Part shown: positions 1 through 8,035 of the stretch, one piece after another
Position numbering within the stretch: position 1 is the stretch's first letter
Layout: each line of letters opens with the position of its first letter
Assembly (NCBI GenBank): GCA_020635355.1
Contig: JACJZW010000005.1
Coordinates: 1-64,000, forward strand
Length of the DNA stretch: 64,000 nucleotides
Reading direction: 5' to 3'
DNA from: Flavobacteriales bacterium
GTDB taxonomy: Bacteria > Bacteroidota > Bacteroidia > NS11-12g > UBA9320
The notes under the pieces: model-generated
Seen by the model: the letters and a program-made list of their open reading frames with translations, nothing else
The model's database searches: none
Told to the model about the DNA's origin: nothing
Made by a program: the position numbers and the translations under genes

Positions 1-64
1 TCATGTTGTTCTTAATTAGACTGTTTAATGCTTTGACAAGTTGATTTCAACTTCTATTCCATTT

Positions 65-96
65 GGGGGATGGGGAATCAGGGATGGGGGATGGGG
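65..96 (+). repeat. G-run repeat, potential G-quadruplex
   Basis: Five runs of three to five G lie at 65-69, 72-75, 81-83, 86-90 and 93-96, separated by loops of two to five bases. This meets the simple G3+N1-7 quadruplex rule. The repeated unit is GGGATGGGG or GGGAATC. An opposite-orientation relative lies just after the next gene (about 477-500), so the small gene at 168 sits between inverted copies. The remainder of 1-167 shows no gene, apart from a short palindrome around 43-54 (GTTGATTTCAAC). Confidence 0.6.
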
Positions 97-167
97 ATGT
101 ATTCCGTAAACCTTGTCAAAGGGAAGGGAGATGATTGTTTTACTCTTGAGATGTATACATTTACTTC

Positions 168-473
168 GTGGATGAGGAGGTATTGCATGCGCTGTTGAAC
201 CTGATTCGAGACAAGACAGGTGTTTCCCGTTTATCCATGGACGATGACCTTGAATTGGACATTGGGCTCACCGGAGATGATGCTCTGGAACTTTTTGAAG
301 AATATGGGAGACAATTTCATGTGGACATTAATGGTTTCCCCTTCGATCAATACTTTTATGATGAGGTGTATTACCTTCTATTTTGTTTTCAAAAATGGAT
401 AGGACATTATAGGAAGAAACGGATTACCATTCGAAACTTGTTGGAAGGCATTGAATGTGGCTATCTTATGTGA
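168..473 (+). CDS. DUF1493-family, acyl-carrier-protein-like small protein
   Basis: This is a 101-residue acidic protein with a GTG start; no in-frame ATG precedes it. The central part reads DDDLELDIGLTGDDALELFEE followed by FHVDINGFPFDQYF, which matches the DUF1493 pattern (early D-L-G-I-T-G-D-D-A, then F-x-V-D and a YF pair). From family knowledge, DUF1493 proteins adopt an acyl-carrier-like fold, often without the phosphopantetheine Ser; here the T in LTGDD occupies the comparable turn and no DSL motif is seen. The C-terminal ITIRNLLEGIECG resembles the last helix of the family. The gene stands alone, bracketed by GGGATGGGG-type repeats, with no partner synthase nearby. The actual role is unknown. 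Confidence 0.7.
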   Translation: MDEEVLHALLNLIRDKTGVSRLSMDDDLELDIGLTGDDALELFEEYGRQFHVDINGFPFDQYFYDEVYYLLFCFQKWIGHYRKKRITIRNLLEGIECGYLM

Positions 474-474
474 T

Positions 475-588
475 TCGATGCCCTATTCCCCATCCCTCAT
501 ACCAATATGAAAGGGTTGAATACGAAAGGACGGGAGGTGTTGGTTTCACAATAAAGAAATCCCGAATCCCGAATTTCGAATCCCGAAT
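475..588. repeat. Intergenic CCCGAAT / CCCCATCCC repeat cluster
   Basis: Right after the stop at 473 comes a C-rich segment (477-500, ATTCCCCATCCCTCAT). Three CCCGAAT units follow at 561-567, 568-574 and 582-588, ending one base before the stop codon of the minus-strand gene at 590. On the minus strand this reads as repeated ATTCGGG. Similar sequence touches or closely follows the stop codons of the genes at 8541 and 18345. It looks like a short dispersed intergenic repeat. Confidence 0.55.
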
Positions 589-589
589 C

Positions 590-976
590 TTACGGCCGTT
601 CTCGTCTCATCCGCTCGCGATGATTCCGGCGCATTTGATCCTCGAATTCGCGCAATCGCGTGACCTGATCGGGATGGAGTTCTTCCGCCAGATTATTGAA
701 GAGATTGTCCATGGCGATGCGGAGTGAATCCCGTTCATTGTGATGAATGTTCCGAACAATCTTAATATGCTCCTTGAAAATAGCGTTGTATCGAGCCGTC
801 TGAGCCTCATCCAGTTCGAGTACTTGCTCCAGGTGTTTTTTAATTTTCGGAGGACGCTGCATTTCGATGATGTGCTTTATGCGTTTTCGGGTTACCTGTT
901 GCATGCCAATAACACCAACAGCACCGCCTAATAAAAAGCACGACAAGGCCAGGATAATGATGCTTCGTTTATTCAT
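590..976 (-). CDS. Periplasmic Spy/CnrX-like sensor or chaperone, membrane anchored
   Basis: The protein has 128 residues when started at MNKRSIIIL. This ATG overlaps the end of the preceding gene by 8 bases and begins a good membrane helix (residues 4-24, IIILALSCFLLGGAVGVIG), so the longer upstream reading is not used. The rest is helical and charged, with LEQVLELDEAQTARYNAIF and a C-terminal ELHPDQVTRLREFEDQMRR, typical of the Spy/CpxP and CnrX (Metal_resist) families. These proteins sit in the periplasm and either chaperone proteins or sense metals and release an anti-sigma factor. It is the third gene of a sigma / anti-sigma / sensor operon, an order that fits CnrX-like sensing. No clear metal-ligand cluster is visible, so the signal is unknown. 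Confidence 0.6.
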   Translation of the reverse strand: MNKRSIIILALSCFLLGGAVGVIGMQQVTRKRIKHIIEMQRPPKIKKHLEQVLELDEAQTARYNAIFKEHIKIVRNIHHNERDSLRIAMDNLFNNLAEELHPDQVTRLREFEDQMRRNHRERMRRERP

Positions 977-1256
977 TGTAAAACGCATAAGAGTCCAATC
1001 CTTCCGAAAGCTCAATATTGGAGAATCCATCAATTCCCGTGAGCGCATCGGCATTAAATCGTCCGTAGGTTGCATAGGTCATAACAATGACCAGGGCCAC
1101 ACTGGCTGCCGCAGCAATACTGGCCCGGACAGACCACATACGTATTACCCGATCCGTTTTCGGATTTCTGAGTTGGTTGAAAACCCGATCCGAAAAGCCG
1201 GAGGCAAAATCCTCTCTCATTTCGGACAAACCGTTCAATAAGGTATCATCCTTCAT
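969..1256 (-). CDS. Short single-pass membrane protein, putative anti-sigma factor
   Basis: The protein has 95 residues. The cytoplasmic N-terminus (about 1-40, with FASGFSDRVFNQLRN) is followed by one transmembrane helix at about 45-64 (ASIAAAASVALVIVMTYATY) and a short periplasmic tail. There is no zinc-binding anti-sigma motif (HxxxCxxC). Size, topology and position between an ECF sigma gene (11-base overlap) and a CnrX/Spy-like gene (8-base overlap) match CnrY-type anti-sigma proteins, which hold the sigma factor at the membrane. The function is inferred from context; no database family is recognised with certainty. Confidence 0.6.
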   Translation of the reverse strand: MKDDTLLNGLSEMREDFASGFSDRVFNQLRNPKTDRVIRMWSVRASIAAAASVALVIVMTYATYGRFNADALTGIDGFSNIELSEGLDSYAFYNE

Positions 1257-1797
1257 AACCCAATTTTGTTAATTCATTCTTCATTTTTTCCATGGCGCGT
1301 TTGGTGCCCGACATTACCGTCCCCTCCTTTATTTCCAAAATTTCCGCTGTTTCCTTCACCGAATAACCTTCGATCATCCGCAATACAATCAACGATCGGG
1401 CACGCTCGTCTATGGATGATAGCGCTTTGCGAATCAGCTCCTTCCGTTCAAAGTTATCCTGAGTAACGGAGGTAGCCGGATCCGGTCCGCTATCGAGGTC
1501 TGTAAACCGATTCCACCATGTTTTCTGCTGCTTGATTTTGTTCAAGCTCAGGTTCATGGCAATGCGGCTCACAAATGTTTTCAGAGAAGCATCGTGCCGA
1601 AACGTCTTCAGCCCATTGTAAAGTCGGACAAACACTTCCTGCCCAACTTCATCCGCCAGGTTTCGATCCTTCAACATATGGATGCAAATGGTTGCCACGG
1701 TTTGTTGATGCATTGCGATTAAATCGGCATAGGCCCGGTCATCTCCATCAAGAGTACGTTGGATAAGTTCCCGTTCTGTTGAAGTTGACCCGGTCAA
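1246..1797 (-). CDS. ECF-family RNA polymerase sigma factor
   Basis: The protein has 183 residues. Region 2 contains ADLIAMHQQTVATICIHMLKDRNLADEVGQEVFVRLYNGL, with the usual D/E-rich -10-binding helix; region 4 carries SSIDERARSLIVLRMIEGYSV and a helix-turn-helix (VKETAEILEIKEGTV). The start is TTG at 1797, since a stop lies just upstream in frame and the next ATG (residue 29) would remove part of region 2. It is the first gene of a three-gene operon with a putative anti-sigma and a periplasmic sensor, the layout of CnrYXH-type envelope or metal stress systems. A TGTCTAA sequence upstream could be a weak autoregulated -10 element, but I could not match a convincing -35. Confidence 0.88.
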   Translation of the reverse strand: MTGSTSTERELIQRTLDGDDRAYADLIAMHQQTVATICIHMLKDRNLADEVGQEVFVRLYNGLKTFRHDASLKTFVSRIAMNLSLNKIKQQKTWWNRFTDLDSGPDPATSVTQDNFERKELIRKALSSIDERARSLIVLRMIEGYSVKETAEILEIKEGTVMSGTKRAMEKMKNELTKLGYEG

Positions 1798-1848
1798 TCG
1801 CGCTTTATTGGTTAGACAGATTCATTCCATGGGATATTCCACCCGACC

Positions 1849-3231
1849 TCAAATTGTTACGGAATCATACCGTTGGATATCCTTCGACGGTAGTTTCGGA
1901 ATATGAGCGTTCAAAATATGTTGTATGTCGGTGTTGTGCTTTTGCGGAATCATCACATCCATCAAATCGTCAAATGAAGTAATTTGAGTCTCGGCATCTA
2001 CAAATCCATAACCGGTGTACCGTCCGTTTTCAATGCACACAAACGCGCGTTCCTCCCTGTGCCGGCCACGCAACCAAATGATGTAATTGCCAAATTCAAT
2101 GGTAAACGTTTCAATGGCTTCCTGAACCCGTTGATTGTAGGTTTCAGGTGCCTCTTCTCCAACACAAATTCCCCTACACGAACCCAACTGATGATCAAAA
2201 CAGGCTCCCTGAACAGAATGAAGTCCCATCATCCGCGAACACAATTCAAACTGTTCCCGAAGACGGCGAAGGAATTCCCGTGCCTTTACCGGATTGGAAA
2301 AAGAGGCTAAAGGTGTTCCAATGCTTTTGCGCTGTTTTACCACCTCCAACCGGGTAACATCATTTTGATCCTGATAGGTGCAAATGGAAAATCCCGTACC
2401 TGAATATTTCTGAGCCCTGTTAAACTCGGGGAAGTAATTTTTTATCTCTGCCGCTTCCACGATCAACGCTAAAAATTCAGATCCTGTTAAGGTATAGGTG
2501 ATGTCGTGAATCTGATCCTTAAACTTCCATTTTCGAATGGATGTGTCGGCAAAATGCCCGGCAATCCGTGTTTTAATCTCCTTCGCCTTTCCTACATAAA
2601 TGACCTTTCCTTCCTCATCATGCATGAAGTACACACCCGTTTGTTCAGGAAGGTTGTGAAAAGTTTCGGCAGGTAGGTTTGCCGGTAATGAAGCCTCCTT
2701 ACTCCGCACATTCAAGGCATTTTGTATGTGCCCCGAAGTATCTTTTTTAAGAATCATTCGAAGCAATTCCGCTGTGGCTCGTGCATCACCTGTAGCTCGG
2801 TGCCGATCGGTAAGTTCTATCCCAACCGATTCACATAGCTTTCCAAGGCTATAGGATCGAAGTCCAGGTATCACTTTTCGGCTTAGCCGAACGGTACACA
2901 TCTTCTTACGACGGAAATCAGCCCCTAATTCCTTGAATTCATTGCGAATGACATTATAGTCAAAACCCACTGAATGAGCTACAAAAACACGATTGTCGGT
3001 GATCTGGAATACCTCCTTCGCAATTTCAAAAAAACGAGGGGCCGTGGAAACCATTTCGTTCGTGATGCCGGTTAGGTTGGTGATGAACGAAGGGATGGCC
3101 GTTTCCGGATTCACCAGCGAACTATACTCTTCCACAATGGCATCGTGTTCATCGTCATAGACGTACACGGCAATCTCCGTAATCTTGTTGGATTGCCCAC
3201 TTGTTTCAACGTCTACAACGGCGTATTGCAT
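1849..3231 (-). CDS. DnaQ-like exonuclease fused to a GIY-YIG/UvrC-like nuclease
   Basis: The protein has 460 residues in two parts. Residues 1-165 form a DEDDh 3'-5' exonuclease: D7 and E9 (VVDVETSG), D91 (GFDYN), and H144 with D149 (HRATGDA). Residues about 190-280 form a GIY-YIG endonuclease (TGVYFMHDE, then IYVGKAKEIKTRI). Behind it are four cysteines, C331, C344, C352 and C356, placed much like the iron-sulfur cysteines of UvrC (spacing 13, 8, 4). Proteins of this architecture are often annotated as DNA polymerase III epsilon-like and probably act in DNA repair or nucleic-acid trimming. It is divergent from mfd, another repair gene, across a 107-base spacer. Confidence 0.85.
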   Translation of the reverse strand: MQYAVVDVETSGQSNKITEIAVYVYDDEHDAIVEEYSSLVNPETAIPSFITNLTGITNEMVSTAPRFFEIAKEVFQITDNRVFVAHSVGFDYNVIRNEFKELGADFRRKKMCTVRLSRKVIPGLRSYSLGKLCESVGIELTDRHRATGDARATAELLRMILKKDTSGHIQNALNVRSKEASLPANLPAETFHNLPEQTGVYFMHDEEGKVIYVGKAKEIKTRIAGHFADTSIRKWKFKDQIHDITYTLTGSEFLALIVEAAEIKNYFPEFNRAQKYSGTGFSICTYQDQNDVTRLEVVKQRKSIGTPLASFSNPVKAREFLRRLREQFELCSRMMGLHSVQGACFDHQLGSCRGICVGEEAPETYNQRVQEAIETFTIEFGNYIIWLRGRHREERAFVCIENGRYTGYGFVDAETQITSFDDLMDVMIPQKHNTDIQHILNAHIPKLPSKDIQRYDSVTI

Positions 3232-3311
3232 GTAACAAAAATAACAATCGATCGTGAGGGATTTGTTGTGGTTTACAGCGCTTGAATCCGGTTTGATTTC
3301 GTATAGCCGAC

Positions 3312-3319
3312 TATTTTTG
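3312..3319 (+). promoter_or_regulatory. -7 box of the mfd promoter
   Basis: TATTTTTG fits the Bacteroidota housekeeping -7 consensus TAnnTTTG. It lies 19 bases before the GTG start of mfd. A TTTG at 3292-3295 may be the -33 element, though the spacing is shorter than usual. Confidence 0.6.
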
Positions 3320-3338
3320 CACCGTCATTTTGTAAGCG

Positions 3339-6300
3339 GTGAATACCCGGGAACTCCTCCAATTCTACAGTCAAAAAGAGAAGGTTAAGCAACTGCTGGC
3401 ACACGTGCGCGATTCCGGGAATCATGCCTTGCTCAACGGTATTGCCGGATCGTTCAAGGCCTTTGTTCCCGCCATACTTTACGCTGAACTGGGCAAAACC
3501 ATCGTGGTTCTTTGTACGGAAGACGAGGAAGCTCAGTATGTTTTTCAGGATGTCAGCAATCTGCTGGGACCCTCCCACTGCGCGCTGCTGCCATCGTCTT
3601 TCCGGAAACCGTTTGACATCGCCACGCCGGACAACAATGCCATTCAGCAACGTTCGGAATTTATCCTCATGCTTCAGCGATCATCAGAGCCCCGGGTTCT
3701 GGTGGCTAAAGCCGATGCGATTGCCGAAAAGGTAATCGACCCCGAATCCCTCAAGCAAAATCAATTTCAGATTCAGGTAGGCGAGGTATTGGATCTGGAG
3801 TTCATGATGGAGGTACTCAATACGTATGAGTTCTCGCGGGAAGACTTTGTGTATGAACCCGGGCACTATTCCATTCGGGGAGGTATTATTGACGTCTTTT
3901 CGTTCGCCCATGATCTTCCGCTCCGGATTGAACTGGATGGACGCAATATTGAATCCATCCGAACCTTTGACCCCGTTACCCAGCTCTCCATTACTGAGCT
4001 AAAATTTTCCTCCATCGTTCCCAATATTCAGGACGATGCCATTGCCGGAAACCGGGTGAGTTTATTCAATTATCTGCCTAAAGATGTGTGCTTCGTTGCC
4101 AATCGATTGTCTGAAACCCTTCAGGTGATTGAGACGGGTGTAGATAAGCCGGAGCTAACCGAAATTTTTCTGACATCAGAAGAGATCAAAACCCGACTGA
4201 GCAAACTCAGCGGAGTAGAATTTGGCAATCGGCCGCACTTCCGGCAACGGATCGAAATCAACTTTGACCAATCACCCCAAAAGACCTTTGGTAAGAACTT
4301 TAAGTTGCTGATCGAGCATTTGGATGAGCACCGAAAGTTGGGATATGATCAACACATTTTCTCCGAGACGAGTAAGCAAATTGAACGTCTCGAAACGATC
4401 TTCACCGATCTGAATGCTCCCCAACAGTTCACCCCGGTCTATTTGGGGTTGAGTGAGGGTTTTATTGACAAGGAAAATCATCTGGCGTTATACACCGAGC
4501 ATCAGATATTTGGACGGCATTATCAGTATCGTAACAAGCAGCGATTTTCCAAAAACCAGGCGCTCACACTTCGGGAATTGGGTAACCTCAAACCCGGAGA
4601 TTTTATCGTTCATGTTGATCACGGAGTGGGACGATTTGAAGGATTGCAGAAGATTGAAATGGGTGGTCGGATTCAGGAGGCCGTTCGAATCAGTTACCGC
4701 AATGAAGACCTGCTGTACGTGAACATTGGATCCCTTCACAAGATCAGTAAATATACTGGTAAGGAAGGTTTTGTTCCCAAAATCAATAAACTCGGCACCG
4801 AGACCTGGTCCAATCTGAAGAAAAAGACCAAGAAACAGGTCAAGGATATTGCCCGGGATCTCATCAAGTTATACGCCAAACGAAAAGCTTCATCGGGATA
4901 CCGATTTGCCCCGGACACCTACATGCAGGTGGAACTAGAAGCCAGTTTTTTGTATGAAGACACACCGGATCAAAGCAAGGCTACGGAGGACGTTAAGACC
5001 GACATGATGTCGGCCCACCCAATGGACCGGTTGGTATGTGGTGATGTGGGATTTGGGAAAACAGAGATCGCCGTGAGGGCCGCCTTTAAGGCCGTGGGCG
5101 ACAGCAAACAGGTGGCCGTGCTGGTTCCCACCACCATTCTCGCACAACAACATTATCATACCTTCAAAGACCGATTGGAGGGATTTCCGTGTAATGTGGA
5201 CTACATCAATCGGTTCCGCACCGCCAAACAACAAACCCAATCGTTGAAGGATTTAGCCGAAGGCAAAACCGACATCTTAATTGGAACACATAAACTGCTT
5301 AGCAGCAAGGTAAAGTTCAAGGATTTGGGACTGCTCATCATCGATGAGGAGCAAAAATTTGGCGTGGGTGCCAAAGAAAAACTCAAAGAACTTCGGGCCA
5401 ATGTGGATACACTCACACTAACCGCCACCCCCATTCCACGAACCCTGCACTTTTCGCTGATGGGTGCCCGCGACCTAAGCATCATTAATACACCTCCACC
5501 AAATCGGCAGCCCATCCATACGGAGCTTCATTCGTTTGACCCCGAGGTATTTAAAAAAGCCATCAATTACGAACTTCAGCGCGGAGGACAGGTATTTGTG
5601 GTGCACAATCGGATTAAAGACATCCACGATTTGGCCTCCATGATCACCGATGTTTGTCCGGCAGCCCGAGTAGTGGTTGGACACGGTCAAATGGCGGGAG
5701 ATGAACTGGAAAACGTCATGCTCCGATTTATTGAAGGTGAGTACGACGTCCTGGTTTCCACCACCATTATCGAAAGTGGATTGGACATCCCCAACGCCAA
5801 CACCATATTAGTGAACAACGCCCAGTTCTTTGGGTTGAGTGATTTACACCAAATGCGAGGCCGCGTGGGTAGAAGCAACAAAAAAGCCTTTTGCTATCTG
5901 ATTGCCCCACCGATGTACACCTTGACTGATGACGCCAAACGACGATTGCATGCCATCGAAGAATTCTCCGATCTTGGTAGTGGGTTCAATGTAGCCATGC
6001 GCGATTTGGACATCCGTGGAGCCGGGAACCTTTTGGGAGGAGAACAAAGCGGCTTCATTTCAGAAATCGGCTTCGATATGTACCACAAGATCCTGGACGA
6101 GGCTGTGCAAGAACTTCGGGAAGAAGAATTCAAGGATGTGTTTGATGAAGAGGTTGAGGCCACAACGGATTGCCAGGTTGAAACCGATCTGGACATTATG
6201 ATCCCGGATAGCTATGTCGCCAACATTGCGGAGCGCTTGAACCTGTATACTGAACTGGCGAAAATCGATAAGGAAGAAGGACTAATTCAATTCCGGGACT

Positions 6301-6620
6301 CACTCAAAGATCGGTTTGGGAATCTACCACCGCAGGTCATGGATTTGTTGCAGAGTATGCGACTGAAATATGTAGGCAATGAATTGGGGTTACAAAAGAT
6401 CAGAATCAAGGGAGGAAAGATCCTTGGATACTTCCCGGATGAGAATGATCAGCGGTATTACCAATCAGCCCGATTTGGAAAAATAATGGCCAGCATCACG
6501 GCACATTCGGCCGAATTCTCACTCAAACAGAAGGCAAATCAACTATTGGTTGTCTCCAATAACACCTATGATCGGATAGGTGAATTCCATCAATTGATGA
6601 GAAAACTGCAAGAAGGGTAG
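3339..6620 (+). CDS. mfd: Transcription-repair coupling factor Mfd
   Basis: The protein has 1093 residues (the E. coli protein has 1148). The N-terminal third is UvrB-like; residues about 412-480 form the RNA-polymerase-interacting domain (PGDFIVHVDHGVGRFEGL). The translocase motor has Walker A at about 567 (CGDVGFGKTE), motif II IIDEEQKFG at about 668, TATPIPRTL at about 697 and the QMRGRVGRS motif; the C-terminal TRCF region follows. Mfd binds stalled RNA polymerase, pushes it off DNA and recruits UvrA/UvrB for strand-specific repair. The GTG start at 3339 follows a good -7 box and gives the expected N-terminus. The gene is monocistronic. Confidence 0.97.
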   Translation: MNTRELLQFYSQKEKVKQLLAHVRDSGNHALLNGIAGSFKAFVPAILYAELGKTIVVLCTEDEEAQYVFQDVSNLLGPSHCALLPSSFRKPFDIATPDNNAIQQRSEFILMLQRSSEPRVLVAKADAIAEKVIDPESLKQNQFQIQVGEVLDLEFMMEVLNTYEFSREDFVYEPGHYSIRGGIIDVFSFAHDLPLRIELDGRNIESIRTFDPVTQLSITELKFSSIVPNIQDDAIAGNRVSLFNYLPKDVCFVANRLSETLQVIETGVDKPELTEIFLTSEEIKTRLSKLSGVEFGNRPHFRQRIEINFDQSPQKTFGKNFKLLIEHLDEHRKLGYDQHIFSETSKQIERLETIFTDLNAPQQFTPVYLGLSEGFIDKENHLALYTEHQIFGRHYQYRNKQRFSKNQALTLRELGNLKPGDFIVHVDHGVGRFEGLQKIEMGGRIQEAVRISYRNEDLLYVNIGSLHKISKYTGKEGFVPKINKLGTETWSNLKKKTKKQVKDIARDLIKLYAKRKASSGYRFAPDTYMQVELEASFLYEDTPDQSKATEDVKTDMMSAHPMDRLVCGDVGFGKTEIAVRAAFKAVGDSKQVAVLVPTTILAQQHYHTFKDRLEGFPCNVDYINRFRTAKQQTQSLKDLAEGKTDILIGTHKLLSSKVKFKDLGLLIIDEEQKFGVGAKEKLKELRANVDTLTLTATPIPRTLHFSLMGARDLSIINTPPPNRQPIHTELHSFDPEVFKKAINYELQRGGQVFVVHNRIKDIHDLASMITDVCPAARVVVGHGQMAGDELENVMLRFIEGEYDVLVSTTIIESGLDIPNANTILVNNAQFFGLSDLHQMRGRVGRSNKKAFCYLIAPPMYTLTDDAKRRLHAIEEFSDLGSGFNVAMRDLDIRGAGNLLGGEQSGFISEIGFDMYHKILDEAVQELREEEFKDVFDEEVEATTDCQVETDLDIMIPDSYVANIAERLNLYTELAKIDKEEGLIQFRDSLKDRFGNLPPQVMDLLQSMRLKYVGNELGLQKIRIKGGKILGYFPDENDQRYYQSARFGKIMASITAHSAEFSLKQKANQLLVVSNNTYDRIGEFHQLMRKLQEG

Positions 6621-6641
6621 ATTTCGAATTACTTTTTGTTC

Positions 6642-6649
6642 TACATTTG
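6642..6649 (+). promoter_or_regulatory. -7 box for the candidate ncRNA
   Basis: TACATTTG matches TAnnTTTG exactly. It lies between the mfd stop and a structured RNA candidate and predicts a start near 6655. No clear -33 element was found. Confidence 0.5.
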
Positions 6650-6655
6650 TATTGA

Positions 6656-6815
6656 CTACTAATTATTTAACCGTGTGCTGATCAAAGATTCTATCGTAAA
6701 TCAGCCTGTATTTATTGAGTACTGCCTTCCGTAGAGGAAGCATATAAGGTCTTATCATCAGATAAGCATGGTTAGTAATTTTAGTTCCGAAAAGTCCGGC
6801 TATGCCGGACTTTTT
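6656..6815 (+). ncRNA. Candidate structured small RNA of about 160 nt
   Basis: No open reading frame of note is present, but the segment folds well by eye. A 14-pair closing stem with one bulged T joins 6661-6675 to 6767-6780. Inside it are three hairpins: 6677-6682 with 6700-6705, 6726-6730 with 6736-6740, and 6751-6756 with 6761-6766; the last abuts the closing stem. A separate terminator hairpin follows at 6793-6811. A -7 box lies just upstream. The layout (own promoter, branched fold, intrinsic terminator) fits a stand-alone RNA. It does not look like tRNA, tmRNA, SRP RNA or RNase P RNA, and it is not the single rod expected for 6S RNA. No known family is assigned. Confidence 0.55.
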
Positions 6816-6820
6816 GTTTT
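6793..6820 (+). terminator. Intrinsic terminator after the ncRNA candidate
   Basis: A perfect 8-pair stem AGTCCGGC / GCCGGACT (6793-6800 and 6804-6811) with loop TAT is followed by a run of T. Between it and the transposase stop (6821-6941) I see only a CGTTGGGTAAA repeat at 6862-6872 and the presumed end of the IS110 element. Confidence 0.85.
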
Positions 6821-6941
6821 TGGCCGTTTTAAATCCTGGGAATTGAGTGCAGACGTACGATCGTTGGGTAAATTCTTCAAGCGCAGGGATTATACCTTCA
6901 AGCTACCTTCCTTAAAAACAGGTAACTTTCATCGGGGATTT

Positions 6942-7937
6942 CTATGATAAAACCAACATTGGTTCGTACATTTTTTTCTTGTTAACCACCGCACAGATTC
7001 GATGTGCGATTTTATTTCTCACAGCATTGAGTACAGCCATCTTACTTTTACCCTCCTTTACCTTGCGTTCGTAGTATTGTTGGAGTTCCTGATCGCATCG
7101 CACAGCCACCATAGCCGCCATGTGAAAGAGCATTTTTAGTCGTTTGTCTGCAAAGGGTGACACCCGTGACTTGCCCCTGATCGATGTTCCCGATTGGTGC
7201 GCAAATGGTGCCAGTCCCGCATAGCAGCTTAGTTTACGCGGGTTGTTAATCTTCTTGAAGTTGTTCGTTCGGGCAATCAGGTTCCACGCCAGAACTTTGC
7301 CTACTCCAGGAACTGAGGTAATAAACTCAAATACCTCTCTCATCTGATCATCCCCCATGATTAATTGATGTATTTCCTGCTGAACCTCTTTCAGATCTGC
7401 CTCCAGTGTCTCTATTCGTCTGATGTCGCGCCTTTTGAGTTTCTTGAGGTATGTGCCCACATCCAGAAGCTTGTGTTCGGTTACACGCACCCGGATCTTG
7501 CTTAAACTCTCCCGGATTTGATTGCGCTCCGTTAAGAGAAACTTTAATTCCTGAAGAAGGTCATCTTCGGCAACCCAACGATCCTCCAGATGATGATGCA
7601 ACTGAATGTGGCGAGCGATCCGGTAGGCATCAATCTGATCATCCTTGCCACGGGTTAGTCCCATACTCCGCTTTAGGTGCAGAGGGGAGATGACGTACAC
7701 TTGATGATCCGTCTGGCCCAATACATCCAATAAATAGCGATTGTACCGCCCGGTGTTCTCCATGGCAATGATACTGGGTTCAATGCATGAGGATTTTAGA
7801 AAGGATTTAATCGCTTTTGGTGTGTTCTTGATCCGGAACAGGCTCTTCCCTTCTTCCGGGTCGAGAATACAGATGTCCAGCGTCAGTTTACTGATGTCTA
7901 CACCAACAAACTGTTGTGTTTTTGAAGTAACTTGCAT
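6942..7937 (-). CDS. IS110-family transposase (DEDD recombinase)
   Basis: The protein has 331 residues when started at MQVTSKTQQF; an upstream in-frame ATG adds 23 residues unlike the family. The N-terminal DEDD domain shows D14 (VGVDISK), E60 (AMENTGRY), D100 and D103 (KDDQIDAYRIA). The C-terminal Transposase_20 domain has a helix-hairpin-helix (SVPGVGKVLAW, about 208-218) and the conserved Ser in HQSGTS (S249), the recombination nucleophile of this family. All catalytic residues are present and the frame is intact, so it may be active. IS110 enzymes act with an element-encoded bridge RNA that pairs with donor and target DNA. Confidence 0.95.
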   Translation of the reverse strand: MQVTSKTQQFVGVDISKLTLDICILDPEEGKSLFRIKNTPKAIKSFLKSSCIEPSIIAMENTGRYNRYLLDVLGQTDHQVYVISPLHLKRSMGLTRGKDDQIDAYRIARHIQLHHHLEDRWVAEDDLLQELKFLLTERNQIRESLSKIRVRVTEHKLLDVGTYLKKLKRRDIRRIETLEADLKEVQQEIHQLIMGDDQMREVFEFITSVPGVGKVLAWNLIARTNNFKKINNPRKLSCYAGLAPFAHQSGTSIRGKSRVSPFADKRLKMLFHMAAMVAVRCDQELQQYYERKVKEGKSKMAVLNAVRNKIAHRICAVVNKKKMYEPMLVLS

Positions 7938-8035
7938 AGCATACAATTTGAAGGTTGGTAGAAACCATTGATTTGACTCAACTCCTTGATAATGGGTCTT
8001 TCCCAAATTTCTATTCGAGTTCTGTCAATGGAAAT

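Noticed and set aside
561..588. CCCGAAT units considered as a CRISPR-like array
   Set aside because: Units are seven bases long with almost no spacers and there are no cas genes.
455..727. Plus-strand frame of 90 codons
   Set aside because: It crosses repeat sequence and then reads antisense through the sensor gene at 590-976, which has better support.
3273..3650. Minus-strand frame of 125 codons across the start of mfd
   Set aside because: It covers the mfd promoter and N-terminus and shows no family features.
6656..6815. ncRNA candidate considered as tRNA, tmRNA or 6S RNA
   Set aside because: It has no anticodon or T-loop consensus and no CCA end, no tag reading frame, and it is a branched fold instead of the long rod of 6S RNA.
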